This document shows positions 9,030 to 22,235 of a stretch of DNA of 64,000 nucleotides, piece after piece. The first letter of the stretch is position 1. The number at the start of each line of letters is the position of its first letter. Under the pieces are notes generated by a model that saw only the letters and a list, made by a program, of their open reading frames with translations, did not search any database and was not told the DNA's origin. Origin of the DNA: Lactuca virosa. Lineage: Eukaryota; Streptophyta; Magnoliopsida; Asterales; Asteraceae. The DNA lies in contig CAKMRJ010002223.1 of the NCBI GenBank assembly GCA_928212115.1, positions 304,834,502 to 304,898,501 of the forward strand. Direction: 5' to 3'. A program made the position numbers and the translations under genes.

Positions 9030-11191
9030 TGTGACATCCCCAAAATCACGGCCAGAAAAAACCACTTTGTTTATGCTTTGTTTTATAAAATCAGAGTAAT
9101 CTTTTGATTAAAAGAGTTGCGGAATTTCTTCCCAAAACAAAATATGATAAAATTTATCAAAACGTTTCTCAAAGAGAATGTATTTTCATTAAATAATAAA
9201 ACCTCCGGATGTCATGTTCCGATACATACCAAAAGCATAAACAGTACAATACAGACCTTACAACAATTATTTACAACTACTGGTCTATTATCTAACATCT
9301 CTCACAAAGTCCACCAATTTATACTCTTGTGCCATTACCTGTAATACAAAGAAAACTGAGTGGGTCAGGCTTGGGAGCCTGGTGAGCATATAGGGTTTTC
9401 AACCCACAATTATATAATTATCATATTCAATCATCAAACAATCAACCCTAATTACCCATCCCCATTATCTCCTTTGTTTCTTAAAGCTTTACCCTAAGAG
9501 TAAATTATCCTCCATTCATTCATTCCTAAGGATTGACCTAAGGAATTGCACAAAGTCCATTTGCTACCACGGTTTATACAACAGGCACTACGTTACATAG
9601 TCGCCAGGGCTTACACAATAGGCACTACGTCGCATAGTCGCCAGGTTTTACATAATAGGCACTACGTCGCATAGTCGCCAACATTTACTAAATAGGCACT
9701 ACGTCTCATAGTCGCCAGGGTTTACATAATAGGCACTACTTCGCATAGTCGCCAACATTTACTCAATAGGCACTACGTCGCATCGTCTCCAGGGTTTCTA
9801 CTATAGGCACTACGTCTCATAGTCGTCAGGGTTTATACCATACCATCTTTCATCATATTCCAACTATTTCATCTACCCATGTTCTACCCAACATATTTGT
9901 AGATATAAATTACATATACAGTTTAAACCATTTAAAACCTGTATAAAACATCCATTCCACATCCATTTCCAATAAATAAACAATATATAACACATAGCAC
10001 GTATTTCATAGCAAATACTTCATATTTATGTGTTAGAAGAAAGTAACTACACACTCACTTGATCAGAAGATGGTCGAGCAGCACTACGGCTTGTAAAAGT
10101 AGTATTCTTCAGTGAAACCGGGAGATCTTCAAAAAATCGGGCTTCTCGGGGGCAGGGCTTCGGCTCGGTAACTCTGTTTCTCGGGATCTTCGGGGCTTCA
10201 GGACTTGCTTCGGGTATCGGGAATGATACCGGGGCTTCGGGGTATAACTTGTATGCAAAACGATGCAAAAATGAGAGAGAAAGAAGAATTTGAGCAAAGA
10301 AACTCGGCTGCCCTCGACTTCTATTTGTAGGGTGCTGAAACTCGATTTACGCTGGGCGTAATCTCGGAGTACGGTGGGCGTACTTCGGTTACGCTGGGCG
10401 TACACTTACGATCCCAGGTACTCGAGTGTTGGGTCAGGTCGACATGGCCCATTTCAGTTCTTGCAAACGGGTACGCTGGGCGTACTCCATTACGCTTAGC
10501 GTAACCCGATTACTCAAACTTCAAAATTGCGTAACTTTCGCATACGAGCTCCGCTTTCGACGTTCTTTATATCCGCGCGTAGGGGAGACTACGCTCTACA
10601 ACTTTCGTTTAGACTCCCTCGGTTAGTTTTGATTTTATTTTTATTATATTATTTTTAGTAGGCCGGGACAGGAAAACTCCGTTATAAAATCATAACTTCT
10701 TCATCTGACGTCCGTTTTCGTCTGTCTTTTTACCGTTGCACTACTATTGACGAGATCTTCGATTCTCGTTTAGGTTGTTTCGGCTAGAAATCGCTCGATC
10801 TCATATTCAAACTTTGGGTTGCAAACCGCTAAGTCGAAACTTCGAAAAATCATAACTTCCTCATACGAAGTCAGATTTACACGTTCTTCTTATACATGCT
10901 CTCGGTTTAACATATTCTACGACTTTCGTTTAGATCGCTAAGGCCAAATATCGCTCTTTCATAAATTCATTATTTACGTCGCGCTGTGTCGTGCCGGTTC
11001 TGTCGCGAAACTTCGACAGGTCATAACTTCTTCGTTATAACTGGGATTTCGGCATTCTTTATATATTTGGAATCCTTGTCACGACCACTACAACCTAGTT
11101 AAGATTATTCACTCTAAATAATCTTTTATCAAAAAGTCACTTTGATGCCTATTTTCTCTAAATTGACTAGCCCTGATCTACGAGCGTTACA
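9030..11191 (-). repeat. Chain LTR 1 (3' end of the chain)
   Basis: It starts TGTGACATCCCC and ends GAGCGTTACA. In transcription order (right to left) it has four U3 modules (about 11070 to 10527), palindromes TACGC-TGG-GCGTA (10511-10347), a TATA position with a substitution (10321-10330, CTACAAATAG on the minus strand), a minisatellite (about 9587-9830) and a CAGGCT/AGCCTG stem (9366-9381). It is shorter than LTRs 2 and 3 because of a deletion in the palindrome region near 10400. Confidence 0.9.
9587..9830. repeat. Minisatellite in chain LTR 1
   Basis: About seven tandem units of 35-38 bp built on aggcactacgtcgcatagtcgcc with short variable joints (agggtttacata or aacatttactca in alternation). 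Equivalent arrays lie at about 13225-13470, 16912-17155, 20600-20850, 24163-24405 and 27723-27968. The unit contains GCGACTATGCGACGTAGTGCC on the transcribed strand and lies downstream of the TATA box, so it would be in the transcribed leader. It is not a CRISPR array: repeats are diverged and the spacers are themselves repeated. Confidence 0.85.
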
Positions 11192-12671
11192 ATTATCTCC
11201 CCCTTAGGATGATTACGTCCCGGAATCATCAACGAAATAGGACTCGTATATTGACTCCATACGTTATCTCTCCATCCTAAGCAATAACCTTGATGCTCAA
11301 TCCTGCACCTGCTCTTCGTACTATGTTAGACTTTCAATCGTAACTTTCGACTTACAAAGCAACTCCTTATTGAGGACTCATTCTTCTTCTTAGGATAAAT
11401 ACTTTCCTTTATCTATTGTAACAGACCGATGGGTCATGTTCTAATGACCTTTCATCGTATAATACAACGCTTAGACTCAAGTCTCTTAGAGTCAAGTTCC
11501 GAAATGGAATATACCTTCCTTCATATTCTAATATGATATAATCATATCTTAACTTGTAGGATTTCTAGCTACGAACCTATTTAACAACGAGCGTGATGCT
11601 ATCGGTCGCATTGATTTCAATCTTCTGACCGCAGTCAGATGCTACTTCGAACTTGGTTCTTGGAACCACGTAACAACTCATCGTAGTTAGACTCAATTTG
11701 ATATGACCACTACGGTCGGAATAACAACCATCTTACTAGTCATTACCGAAACAATGGTAGTGACTTACTTGAATAAACGGAATCACTTACTAGTTTCTTG
11801 GTAACCTTGCGACTTTCCCTGATCCAAGTGCGAGTCCTGTGCTTCCGGTAGTATATATCTCTACTACTAATCACACCTACTCATACTCGTCCCAAGTATT
11901 GTATCGCAGTCCCCAAGTCGTAAAATCACAAAACAATTTAACACATACGAATGTGTCCAAAATAATCATAGAAATTTTCCGAGACTCTACTAGGACTTCT
12001 TCCATGCGTATCTTCAATCTTCATTTCTACTTCAACTCGGTTGGTGATGGAAATTCCAGACGATGGGACAACTTCAAGAATTGCACCAATCGTTCCATCA
12101 TCCTGCCAATCGAAGGTGTACTTCAGATGTACCGTACTCCTCAAAACGTTCCGTTATTTTATCAGACATATTCTAAAGGCAAGATACCACTCTTACGATA
12201 TCTTCCGATAGGTGTCATTCACTATCGTAAGCCTTTCATTTCCTCCATCTACTCAATTCTCTACGAGTATTCATCATAACGTTTTGTACATCCAAGCAGA
12301 CGTTCGGTGTACTAGGCGAGAATTTAAGATAAGAAAGCTTTATTTACGATAGACGTATAAATCTCCTTATCACTACGAAACGTTTACATGCTAGTTCTAA
12401 TACCGTAGTCGTACGCTTAGAATCCTAAACACATAGGGTTTCCAGACCCGGTCGGCAACAGACCATAGATCCGAACAAATAATATCATATATGGAAAACA
12501 TATAAAATTTAGCACATAAAAGCATTTTAGGCAACTTTCCTAAAATATACTAGTGCTCGTGTCTTAAAATTTGGTAGACACTCATCTCACCATCATCGCT
12601 TAGCATTCTAAGTTTAAGTCTAGAAATCCTACAAATTCCTAGTTCGCTTAAACTAGTGCTCTGATACCAAA
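11192..12671 (-). mobile_element. Chain internal region 1
   Basis: The polypurine-tract complement attatctcccccttagg begins it. The GTAGTA/TACTAC leader stem lies at 11848-11867 beside gtcctgtgcttccgg. A second stem, cgatag/ctatcg, lies near 12208. The primer-site complement gctctgatacca ends near 12669. Between polypurine tract and leader stem only about 650 nt remain, with no gag or pol similarity. A plus-strand frame (11839-12279, 146 codons, containing TYSKGKIPLLRYLPIG) recurs in all units but is antisense to the element and unknown to me. Confidence 0.85.
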
Positions 12672-14877
12672 TGTGACATCCCCAAAATCACGGGCAGAAA
12701 AGACCGATTTGTTTATGCTTTGTTTTATAAAATCAGAGTAATCTTTTGATTCAAAGAGTTGCGGAATTTGTTCCCAAAACAAAATATGATAAAATTTATC
12801 AAAACGTTTCTCAAAGAGAATGTATTTTCATTAAATAATAAAACCTCGGGATGTCATGTTCCGATACAGACCAAAAGCATAAACAGTACAATAAAGACCT
12901 TACAATAGTTATTTACAACTAGTGGTCTATTATCCAACATCTCTCATCAAGTCCACCAACTTATACTCTTGTGCCATTACCTGTAATACAAAGAAAACTG
13001 AGTGGGACAGGCTTGGGAGCCTGGTAAGCATATAGGGTTTTCAACCCACAATTATATAATTATCATATTCAATCATCCAACAATCAACCCAAATTACCCA
13101 TCCCCATTATCTCCTTTGTTTCTTAAAGCTTTACCCTAAGAGTCAATTATCCTCCATTCATTCATTCCTAAGGATTGACCTAAGGAATTGCACAAAGTCC
13201 ATTTGCTACCACGGTTGATACAACAGGCACTACGTTACATAGTCGCCAGGGCTTACACAATAGGCACTACGTCACATAGTCGCCAGGGTTTACATAATAG
13301 GAACTATGTCGCATAGTCGCCAACATTTACTCACTAGGCACTACGTCTCATAGTCGCCACGGTTTACATAATAGGGACTACGTCGCATAGTCGCTAACAT
13401 TTACTCAATAGGCACTACGTCGCATAGTCGCCAGGGTTTCTACTATAGGCACTACGTCTCATAGTTGCCAGGGTTTATACCATACCATCTTTCATCATAT
13501 TCCAACTATTTCATCTACCCATGTTCTACCCAACATAATGGTAGATATAAAATACATAAACAATTTACGCCATTTAAAACCTGTATAAAACATCCATTCC
13601 ACATCCATTTCAAATAAACAAACAATATATAACACATAGCACGTATTTCATAGCAAATACTTCATATTTATGTGTTAGAAGAAAGTAACTAACACTCACT
13701 TGATCAGAAGATGGTCGAGCAGCAATACGGCTTGTAAAAGTAGTATTCTTCAGTGAAACCGGGAGATCTTCACAAAAACCGGGCTTCTCGCGGGCAGGGC
13801 TTCGGCTCGGTAACTCTGTTTATCGGGATCTTCGGGGCTTCGGGACTTGCTTCGGGTATCGGGAATGATACCGGGGCTTCGGAGTATAACTTGCACGAAA
13901 AACGATGCAAAAATGAGAGAGAAAGAAGAATTTGAGCAAAGAAACTCGGCTACCCTCGACTTCTATTTACAGGGTGCTGAAACTCGATTTACGCTGGGCG
14001 TAATCTCGGAGTACGCTGGGCGTACTCGGTACGCTGGGCGTACTTCGGTTATGCTGGGTGTACACTTCGGATCAGGCCGAAAACATCATTAATTACGATC
14101 CCGGGTACTTGAGTGTTGGGTCAGGTCGACGTGGCCCATTTCAGTCCATGGATACGGGTACGCTGGGCGTACTCCATTACGCTTAGCGTAACCCGATTAA
14201 TCAAACTTCAAAATTGCGTAATTTTCGCATACGAGCTACGTTTTCGACGTTCTTTATATCCACGCGTAGGGGAGACTATGCTCTACAACTTTCGTTTAGA
14301 CTCCGTCGGCTAATTTTGAGTTTATTTTTATTATATTATTTTAGTAGGCCGGAACAGGAAAACTCCGTTATAAAATCATAACTTCTTCATCTGACGTCCG
14401 TTTTCGTCTGTCTTTTTACCGTTGGACTACTATTGACGAGATCTTTGATTCTCGTTTAGGTTGTTTCGGCTAGAAATCGCTCGATCTCATATTCAAACTT
14501 TGGGTTGCATACCGCTAAGTCGAAACTTCGAAAAATCATAACTTCGTCATACGAAGTCAGATTTAGACGTTCTTCTTATGCACGCTCTCGGTTTAACATA
14601 TTCTACGACTTTCGTTTAGATCGCTAAGGCCAAATATCGCTCTTTCGTAAATTCACTATTTACGTCGCGCTGTGTCGTGCCGGTTCTGTCGCGAAACTTC
14701 GACAGGTCATAACTTCTTCGTTATAACTCGGATTTCGGCATTCTTTATATATCTGGAATCCTTGTCACGACCACTACAACCTAGTTAAGATTATTCATTC
14801 TAAATAATCTTTTATCAAAAAGTCACTTTGATGCTTATCTTCTCTAAATTGACTAGCCCTGATCTACGAGCGTTACA
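12672..14877 (-). repeat. Chain LTR 2
   Basis: Full-length, starting TGTGACATCCCC and ending GAGCGTTACA. Its TATA position is mutated (13963-13972, minus CTGTAAATAG). It keeps the stretch missing from LTR 1 in the palindrome region (13990-14070) and the four U3 modules (about 14215-14740). The CAGGCT/AGCCTG stem is intact near 13007. Confidence 0.9.
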
Positions 14878-16357
14878 ATTATCTCCCCCTTAGGATGATT
14901 ACGTCCCGGAATCATCAACGCAATAGGACTCGTATATTGACTCCATACGTTATCTCTCCATCCTAAGCCAATAACCTTGATGCTCAATCCTGCACCTGCT
15001 CTTCGTACTAAGTTGGACTTTCAATCGTAACTTTCGAGTTACAAAGCAAATCCTTATTGAGGACTCCTTCTTCTTCTTAGGATAAATACTCTCCTTTATC
15101 TATTGTAACAGACCGATGGGTCATGTTCTAATGACCTTTCATCGTATAATACAACGCTTAGACTCAAGTATCTTAGATTCAACTTCCGAAATCGAATATA
15201 CCTTCCTTCATATTCTAATGTGATATAATCATATCTTAACTTGTAGCATTTCTAGCTACGAACCTATTTAACAACGAGCGCGATGCTATCGGTCACATTG
15301 ATTTCAATCTTCTGACCGCAGTCAGATGCTACTTCGAACTTGGTTCTCGGAACCGCGTAACAACTCATCGTAGTCGGACTCAATTTGATATGACCACTAG
15401 GGTCGGAATAACAACCATCTTACTAGTCATTACCGAAACAATGGTACTGACTTACTTGAATAAACGGAATCAATTACTAGTTTCTTGGTAACCTTGCGAC
15501 TTTCCCTGATCCAAGTGCGAGTCCTGTGCTTCCGGTAGTATATATCTCTACTACTATTCACACTTACTCATACGCGTCCTAAGTATTGTATCGCAGTCCC
15601 CAAGTCCTAAAATAACAAAACAATTTAACACATACGAATGTGTCCAAATAATCATAGAAATTTTCCTAGACTCTACTAGGACTTCTTCCATGCCTATCTT
15701 CAATCATCATTTCTACTTCAACTTGGTTGGTGATGGAAATTCCAAACGATGGGACAACTTAAAGAATTGCACCAATCGGTCCATCATCCTGCCAATCGAA
15801 GGTGTACTTCAGACGTACCGTACTCCTCAAAATGTTCCGTTATTTTATCAGACATATTCTAAAGGCAAGATACCACTCTTACGATATCTTCCGATAGGTG
15901 TCATTCAGTATCGTAAGCCTTTCATTTCCTCCATCTACTCAATTCTCTATGAGTATTCATCATAAGGTTTTGTACACCCAAGGAGACGTTCAGTGTACTA
16001 GGCGAGAATTTAAGATAAGAAAGCTTTATTTACGATAGACGTATAAATCTCCTTATCACTCCGAAACGTTTACATGCTAGTTCTAATACCGTAGTCGTAC
16101 GCTTAGAATCCTAAACACATAGGGTTTCCAGATCCGGTCGGCAACAGACCATAGATCCGAACAAATAATATCATATATAGAAAACATATAACATTTAGCA
16201 CATAAAAGCATTTTAGGCAACTTTCCTAAAATATACTAGTGCTCGTGTCTTAAAATTTGGTAGACACTCATCTCACCATCATCGCTTAGCATTCTAAGTT
16301 TAAGTCTAGAAATCCTACAAATTCCTAGTTCGCTTAAACTAATGCTCTGATACCAAC
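14878..16357 (-). mobile_element. Chain internal region 2
   Basis: Same plan as region 1. The polypurine-tract complement is at the left, the leader stem GTAGTA/TACTAC at 15535-15554, and the primer-site complement ends at 16355. The antisense frame shared by the units is shortened to 15690-15965 by a small indel near 15646. No retroviral domain is present. Confidence 0.85.
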
Positions 16358-18566
16358 TGTGACATCCCCAAAATCACGGCCAGAAAAGACCGATTTGTTT
16401 ATGCTTTGTTTTATAAAATCAGAGTAATCTTTTGATTAAAAGAGTTGCGGAATTTGTTCCCAAAACAAAATATGATAAAATTTATCAAAACGTTTCTCAA
16501 AGAGAATGTATTTTCATTAAATAATAAAACCTCGGGATGTCATGTTCCGATACAGACCAAAAGCATAAACTGTACAATACAGACCTTACAACAGTTATTT
16601 ACAACTACTGGTCTATTATCCAACATCTCTCATCAAGTCCACCAACTTATACTCTTGTGCCATTACCTGTAATACAAAGAAAACTGAGTGGGTCAGGCTT
16701 GGGAGCCTGCTGAGCATATAGGGTTTTCAACCCATAATTATATAATTATCATATTCAATAATCAAACAATCAACCCTAATTACCCATCCCCATTATCTCC
16801 TTTGTTTCTTAAAGCTTTACCCTAAGAGTCAATTATCCTCCATTCATTCATTCCTAAGTATTGACCTAAGGAATTGGCACAAAGTCCATTTGCTACCACG
16901 GTTTATAAAACAGGCACTACGTTACATAGTCGCCAGGGCTTACACAATAGGCACTACGTCGCATAGTCGCCAGGGTTTAGATAATAGGAACTACGTCGCA
17001 TAGTCGCCAACATTTACTCAATAGGCACTACGTCTCATAGTCGTCACGGTTTACATAATAGGCACTACGTCGCATAGTCGCCAACATTTACTCAATAGGA
17101 ACTACGTCGCATAATCGCCAGGGTTTCTACGATAGGCACTACGTCTCATAGTCGCGAGGGTACATACCATACCATCTTTCATCATATTCCAACTATTTCA
17201 TCTACCCATGCTCTACCCAACATATTTTTAAATATAAAATACATATACAATTTAAGCCATTTAAAACCTGTATAAAACATCCATTCCACATCCATTTCAA
17301 ATAAACAAACAATATATAACACATAGCACGTATTTCATAGCAAATACTTCATATTTATGTGTTAGAAGAAAGTAACTACACACTCACTTGATCAGAAGAT
17401 GGTCGAGCAGCACTACGGCTTGTAAAAGTAGTATTCTTCAGTGAAACCGGGAGATCTTCACAAAAACCGGGCTTCTCGCGGGCAGGGCTTCGGCTCGGTA
17501 ACTCTGTTTATCGGGATCTTCGGGGCTTCGGGACTTGCTTCGGGTATCGGGAATGATACCGGGGCTTCGGAGTATAACTTGCACGAAAAACGATGCAAAA
17601 ATAAGAGAGAAAGAAGAATTTGAGCAAAGAAACTCGGCTGCCCTCGACTTCTATTTATAGGGTGCTGAAACTCGATTTACGCTGGGCGTAATCTCGGAGT
17701 ACGCTGGGCGTACTCCGTACGCTGGGCGTAGTTCGGTTACGCTGGGCGTACACTTCGGATCAGGCCGAAAACGTCATTGCTTACGATCCCGGGTACTCGA
17801 GTGTTGGGTCAGGTCGACGTGGCCCATTTAAGTCCATGCATACGGGTACGCTGGGCGTACTCCATTACGCTTAGCGTAACCCGATTAATCAAACTTCAAA
17901 ATTGCGTAATTTTTGCATGCGAGCTCCGTTTTCGACGTTCTTTATATCCACGCTTAGGGGAGACTACGCTCTACAACTTTCGTTTAGACTCCGTCGGCTA
18001 ATTTTGAATTTATTTTTATTATATTATTTTTAGTAGGCCGGGACAGGAAAACTCAGTTATAAAATCATAACTTCTTCATCTGAAGTCCGTTTTCGTCTGT
18101 CTTTTTACCGTTAGACTACTATTGACGAGATCTTCGATTCTCGTTTAGGTTGTTTCGGCTAGAAATCGCTCGATCTCATATTCAAACTTTGGGTTGCATA
18201 CCGCTAAATCGAAACTTCGAAAAATCATAACTTCCTCATACGAAGTCAGATTTAGACGTTCTTCTTATGCACGCTCTCGGTTTAACATATTCTACGAATT
18301 TCATTTAGATCGCTAAGGCCAAATATCGCTCTTTCGTAAATTCGCTATTTACGTCGCGCTGTGTCGTGCCGGTTCTGTCGCGAAACTTCGACAGGTCATA
18401 ACTTCTTCGTTATAACTCGGATTTCGGCATTCTTTATATATCTGGAATCCTTGTCACGACCACTACAACCTAGTTAAGATTATTCATTCTAAATAATCTT
18501 TTATCAAAAAGTCACTTTGATGCTTGTCTTCTCTAAATTGACTAGCCCTGATCTACGAGCGTTACA
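16358..18566 (-). repeat. Chain LTR 3
   Basis: Full-length. The TATA box is intact (17651-17660, minus CTATAAATAG). Palindromes run from about 17675 to 17880, with at least four TACGC-TGG-GCGTA copies and a variant TTACGC-TTA-GCGTAA. Four U3 modules follow to about 18430. The minisatellite is at 16912-17155. Confidence 0.9.
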
Positions 18567-20045
18567 ATTATCTCCCCCTTAGGATGATTACGTCCCGGAA
18601 TCATCAACGAAATAGGACTCGTATATTGACTCCATACGTTATCTCTCCACCCTAAGCAATAACCTTGAGGCTCAATCGTGCACCTACTGTTCGTACTATG
18701 TTGGACTTTCAATCGTAACTTTCAAGTTACAAAGCAACTCCTTATTGAGGACTCCTTCTTCTTCTTAGGATAAATACTTTCCTTTATCTATTGTAACAGA
18801 CCGATGGGTCATGTTCTAATGACCTTTCATCGTATAATACATCGCTTAGACTCAAGTCTCTTAGAGTCAAGTTCCGAAATGGAATATACCTTCCTTCATA
18901 TTCTAATGGGATATAATCATATCTTAACTTGTAGCATTTCTAGCTACAAACCTATTTAACAACGAGCGCGATGCTATCGGTCGCATTGATTTCAATCTTC
19001 TGACCGCAGTCAGATGCTACTTCGAACTTGGTTCTCGGAACCACGTAACAACTCATCGTAGTCGGACTCAATTTGATATGACCACTAGGGTCGGAATAAC
19101 AACCATCTTACTAGTCATTACCGAAACAATGGTAGTGACTTACTTGAATAAACGGAATCAATTACTAGTTTCTTGGTAACCTTGCGACTTTCCCTGATCC
19201 AAGTGCGAGTCCTGTGCTTCCAGTAGTATGTATCTCTACTACTATTCACACCTGCTCATACTCGTCCCAAGTATTGTATCGCAGTCCCCAAGTCCTACAA
19301 TCACAAAACAATTTAACACATACGAATGTGTCCAAATAATCATAGAAATTTTCCTAGACTCTACTAGGACTTCTTCCATGCGTATCTTCAATCATCATTT
19401 CTACTTCAACTCGGTTGGTGATGGAAATTCCAGACGATGGGACAACTTCGAGAATTGCACCAATCGGTCCATCATCCTGCCAATCGAAGGTGTACTTCAG
19501 ACGTACCGTACTCCTCAAAACGTTCCGTTATTTTATCAGACATATTCTAAAGGCAAGATACCACTCTTACGATATCTTCTGATAGGTCTCATTCACTATC
19601 GTAAGCCTTTCATTTCCTCCATCTACTCAATTCTCTACGAGTATTCATCATAACGTATTATACACCCAAGGAGACGTTCGGTGTACTAGGCGAGAATTTA
19701 AGATAAGAAAGCTTTATTTACGATAGACATATAAATCTCCTTATCACTCCGAAACGTTTACATGCTTGTTCTAATACCGTAGTCGTACGCTTAGAATCCT
19801 AAACACATAGGGTTTCCAGACCCGGTCGGCAACAGACCATAGATCCGAACAAATAATATCATATATGGAAAACATATAACATTTAGCACATAAAAGCATT
19901 TTAGGCAACTTTCCTAAAATATACTAGTGCTCGTGTCTTAAAATTTGGTAGACACTCATCTCACCATCATCGCTTAGCATTCTAAGTTTAAGTCTAGAAA
20001 TCCTACAAATTCCTAGTTCGCTTAAACTAATGCTCTGATACCAAC
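18567..20045 (-). mobile_element. Chain internal region 3
   Basis: Polypurine-tract complement at the left end, leader stem GTAGTA/TACTAC at 19223-19242, primer-site complement ending near 20043. The shared antisense frame is 19228-19653. No gag or pol similarity. Confidence 0.85.
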
Positions 20046-22235
20046 TGTGACATCCCCAAAATCACGGCCGGAAAAGACCGATTTGTTTATGCTTTGTTTC
20101 ATAAAATCAGAGTAATCTTTTGATTAAAAGAGTTGCGGAATTTGTTCCCAAAACAAAATATGATAAAATTTATCAAAACGTTTCTCAAAGAGAATGTATT
20201 TTCATTAAATAATAAAACCTCCGGATGTCATGTTCCGATACATACCAAAAGCATAAACTGTACAATACAGACCTTACAACAGTTATTTACAACTACTGGT
20301 ATATTATCCAACATCTCTCATCATGTCCACCAACTTATACTCTTGTGCCATTACCTGTAATACAAAGAAAACTGAGTGGGTCATGCTTGGGAGCCTGGTG
20401 AGCATATAGGGTTTTCAACCCACAATTATATAATTATCATATTCAATCTTCAAACAATCAACCCTAATTACCCATCCCCATTATCTCCTTTGTTTCTTAA
20501 AGCTTTACCCTAAGAGTCAATTATCCTCCATTCATTCATTCCTAAGGATTGACCTAAGCAATTGGCACAAAGTCCATTTGCTACCACGGTTTATACAACA
20601 GGCACTACGTTACATAGTCGCCAGGGCTTACACAATAGGCACTACGTCGCATGGTCGCCTGGGTTTACATAATAGGAACTACGTCGCATAGTCGCCAACA
20701 TTTACTCAATAGGCACCACGTCTCATAGTCGCCACGGTTTACATAATAGGCACTACGTCGCATAGTCGCCAACATTTACTCAATAGGAACTACGTCGCAT
20801 AGTCGCCAAGGTTTCTACGATAGGCACTACGTCTCATAGTTGCCAGGGTATATACCATACCATCTTTCATCATATTCCAACTATTTCATCTACCGATGCT
20901 CTACCCAACATATTTTTAGATATAAAATACATACACAATTTAAGCCATTTAAAACCTGTATAAAACATCCATTCCACATCCATTTCAAATAAACAAACAA
21001 TATATAACACATAGCACGTATTTCATAGCAAATACTTCATATTTATGTGTTAGAAGAAAGTAACTACACACTCACTTGATCAGAAGATGGTCGAGCAGCA
21101 CTACGGCTTGTAAAAGTAGTATTCTTCAGTGAAACCGGGAGATCTTCACAAAAACCGGGCTTCTCGCGGGCAGGGCTTCGACTCGGTAACTCTGTTTATC
21201 GGGATCTTCGTGGCTTCGGGACTTGCTTCGGGTATCGGGAATGATACCGGGGCTTTGGGGTATAACTTGCATGCAAAACGATGCAAAAATGAGAGAGAAA
21301 GAAGAATTTGAGCAAAGAAACTCGGCTGCCCTCGACTTCTATTTATAGGGTGCTGAAACTCGATTTACGCTGGGCGTAATCTCGGAGTACGGTGGGCGTA
21401 CTTCGGTTACGCTGGGCGTACACTTTGGATCAGGCAAAAGACGTCAGTGCTTACGATCCCAGGTACTCGAGTGTTGGGTCAGGTCGACGTGGCCCATTTC
21501 AGTCCATGCATACGGGTACGCTGGGCGTACTCCATTACGCTTAGCGTAACCCGATTAATCAAACTTCAAAATTGCGTAACTTTCGCATACGAGCTCCGTT
21601 TTTGACGTTCTTTATATCCACGCGTAGGGGAGACTACGCTCTACAACTTTCGTTTAGACTCCGTCGGCTAATTTTGACTTTATTTTTATTATATTATTTT
21701 TAGTAGGCCGGGACAGGAAAACTCCGTTATAAAATCATAACTTCTTCATCTGACGTCCGTTTTCATCTGTCATTTTACCGTTGGACTACTATTGATGAGA
21801 TCTTCGATTCTCGTTTAGGTTGTTTCGGCTAGAAATCACTCGATCTCATATTCAAACTCTAGGTTGCATACCGCTAAGTCGAAACTTCGAAAAATCATAA
21901 CTTCCTCATACGAAGTCAGATTTAGACGTTCTTCTTATGCACGCTCTCGGTTTAACATATTCTACGACTTTCGTTTAGATTGCTAAGGCCAAATATCGCT
22001 GTTTCATAAATTCACTATTTACGTCGCGCTGTGTCGTGCCGGTTCTGTCGCGAAACTTCGACAGGTCATAACTTCTTCGTTATAACTCGGATTTCGGCAT
22101 TCTTTATATATCTGGAATCCTTGTCACGACCACTACAACCTAGTTAAGATTATTCATTCTAAATAATCTTTTATCAAAAAGTCACTTTGATGCTTATCTT
22201 CTCTAAATTGACTAGCCCTGATCTACGACGTTACA
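20046..22235 (-). repeat. Chain LTR 4
   Basis: Its end reads CTACGACGTTACA where LTRs 1-3 read CTACGAGCGTTACA, a one-base deletion shared with LTR 5. The TATA box is intact (21339-21348). The palindrome region carries the same variant (an acggtgggcg unit and tttggatcaggcaaaagacg) as LTR 5, marking the right part of LTR 4 and of LTR 5 as recent copies of each other. Confidence 0.9.

Noticed and set aside
9117..9344. 75-codon frame MRNFFPKQNM at the LTR start, recurring in the chain
   Set aside because: It lies within LTR ends next to the primer site; recurrence is explained by LTR copies; no similarity recognised.
9587..9830. CRISPR-like regular repeats in the chain LTRs
   Set aside because: Repeats are diverged, the joints are themselves repeated, the array lies inside plant LTRs, and there are no cas genes.
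13753..13935. 60-codon frame starting MKPGDLHKNRASRG, recurring at 17441, 21129 and 28252
   Set aside because: It recurs only because the LTRs are duplicated. It lies opposite the region just after the TATA box and overlaps the transcript start zone; no domain.
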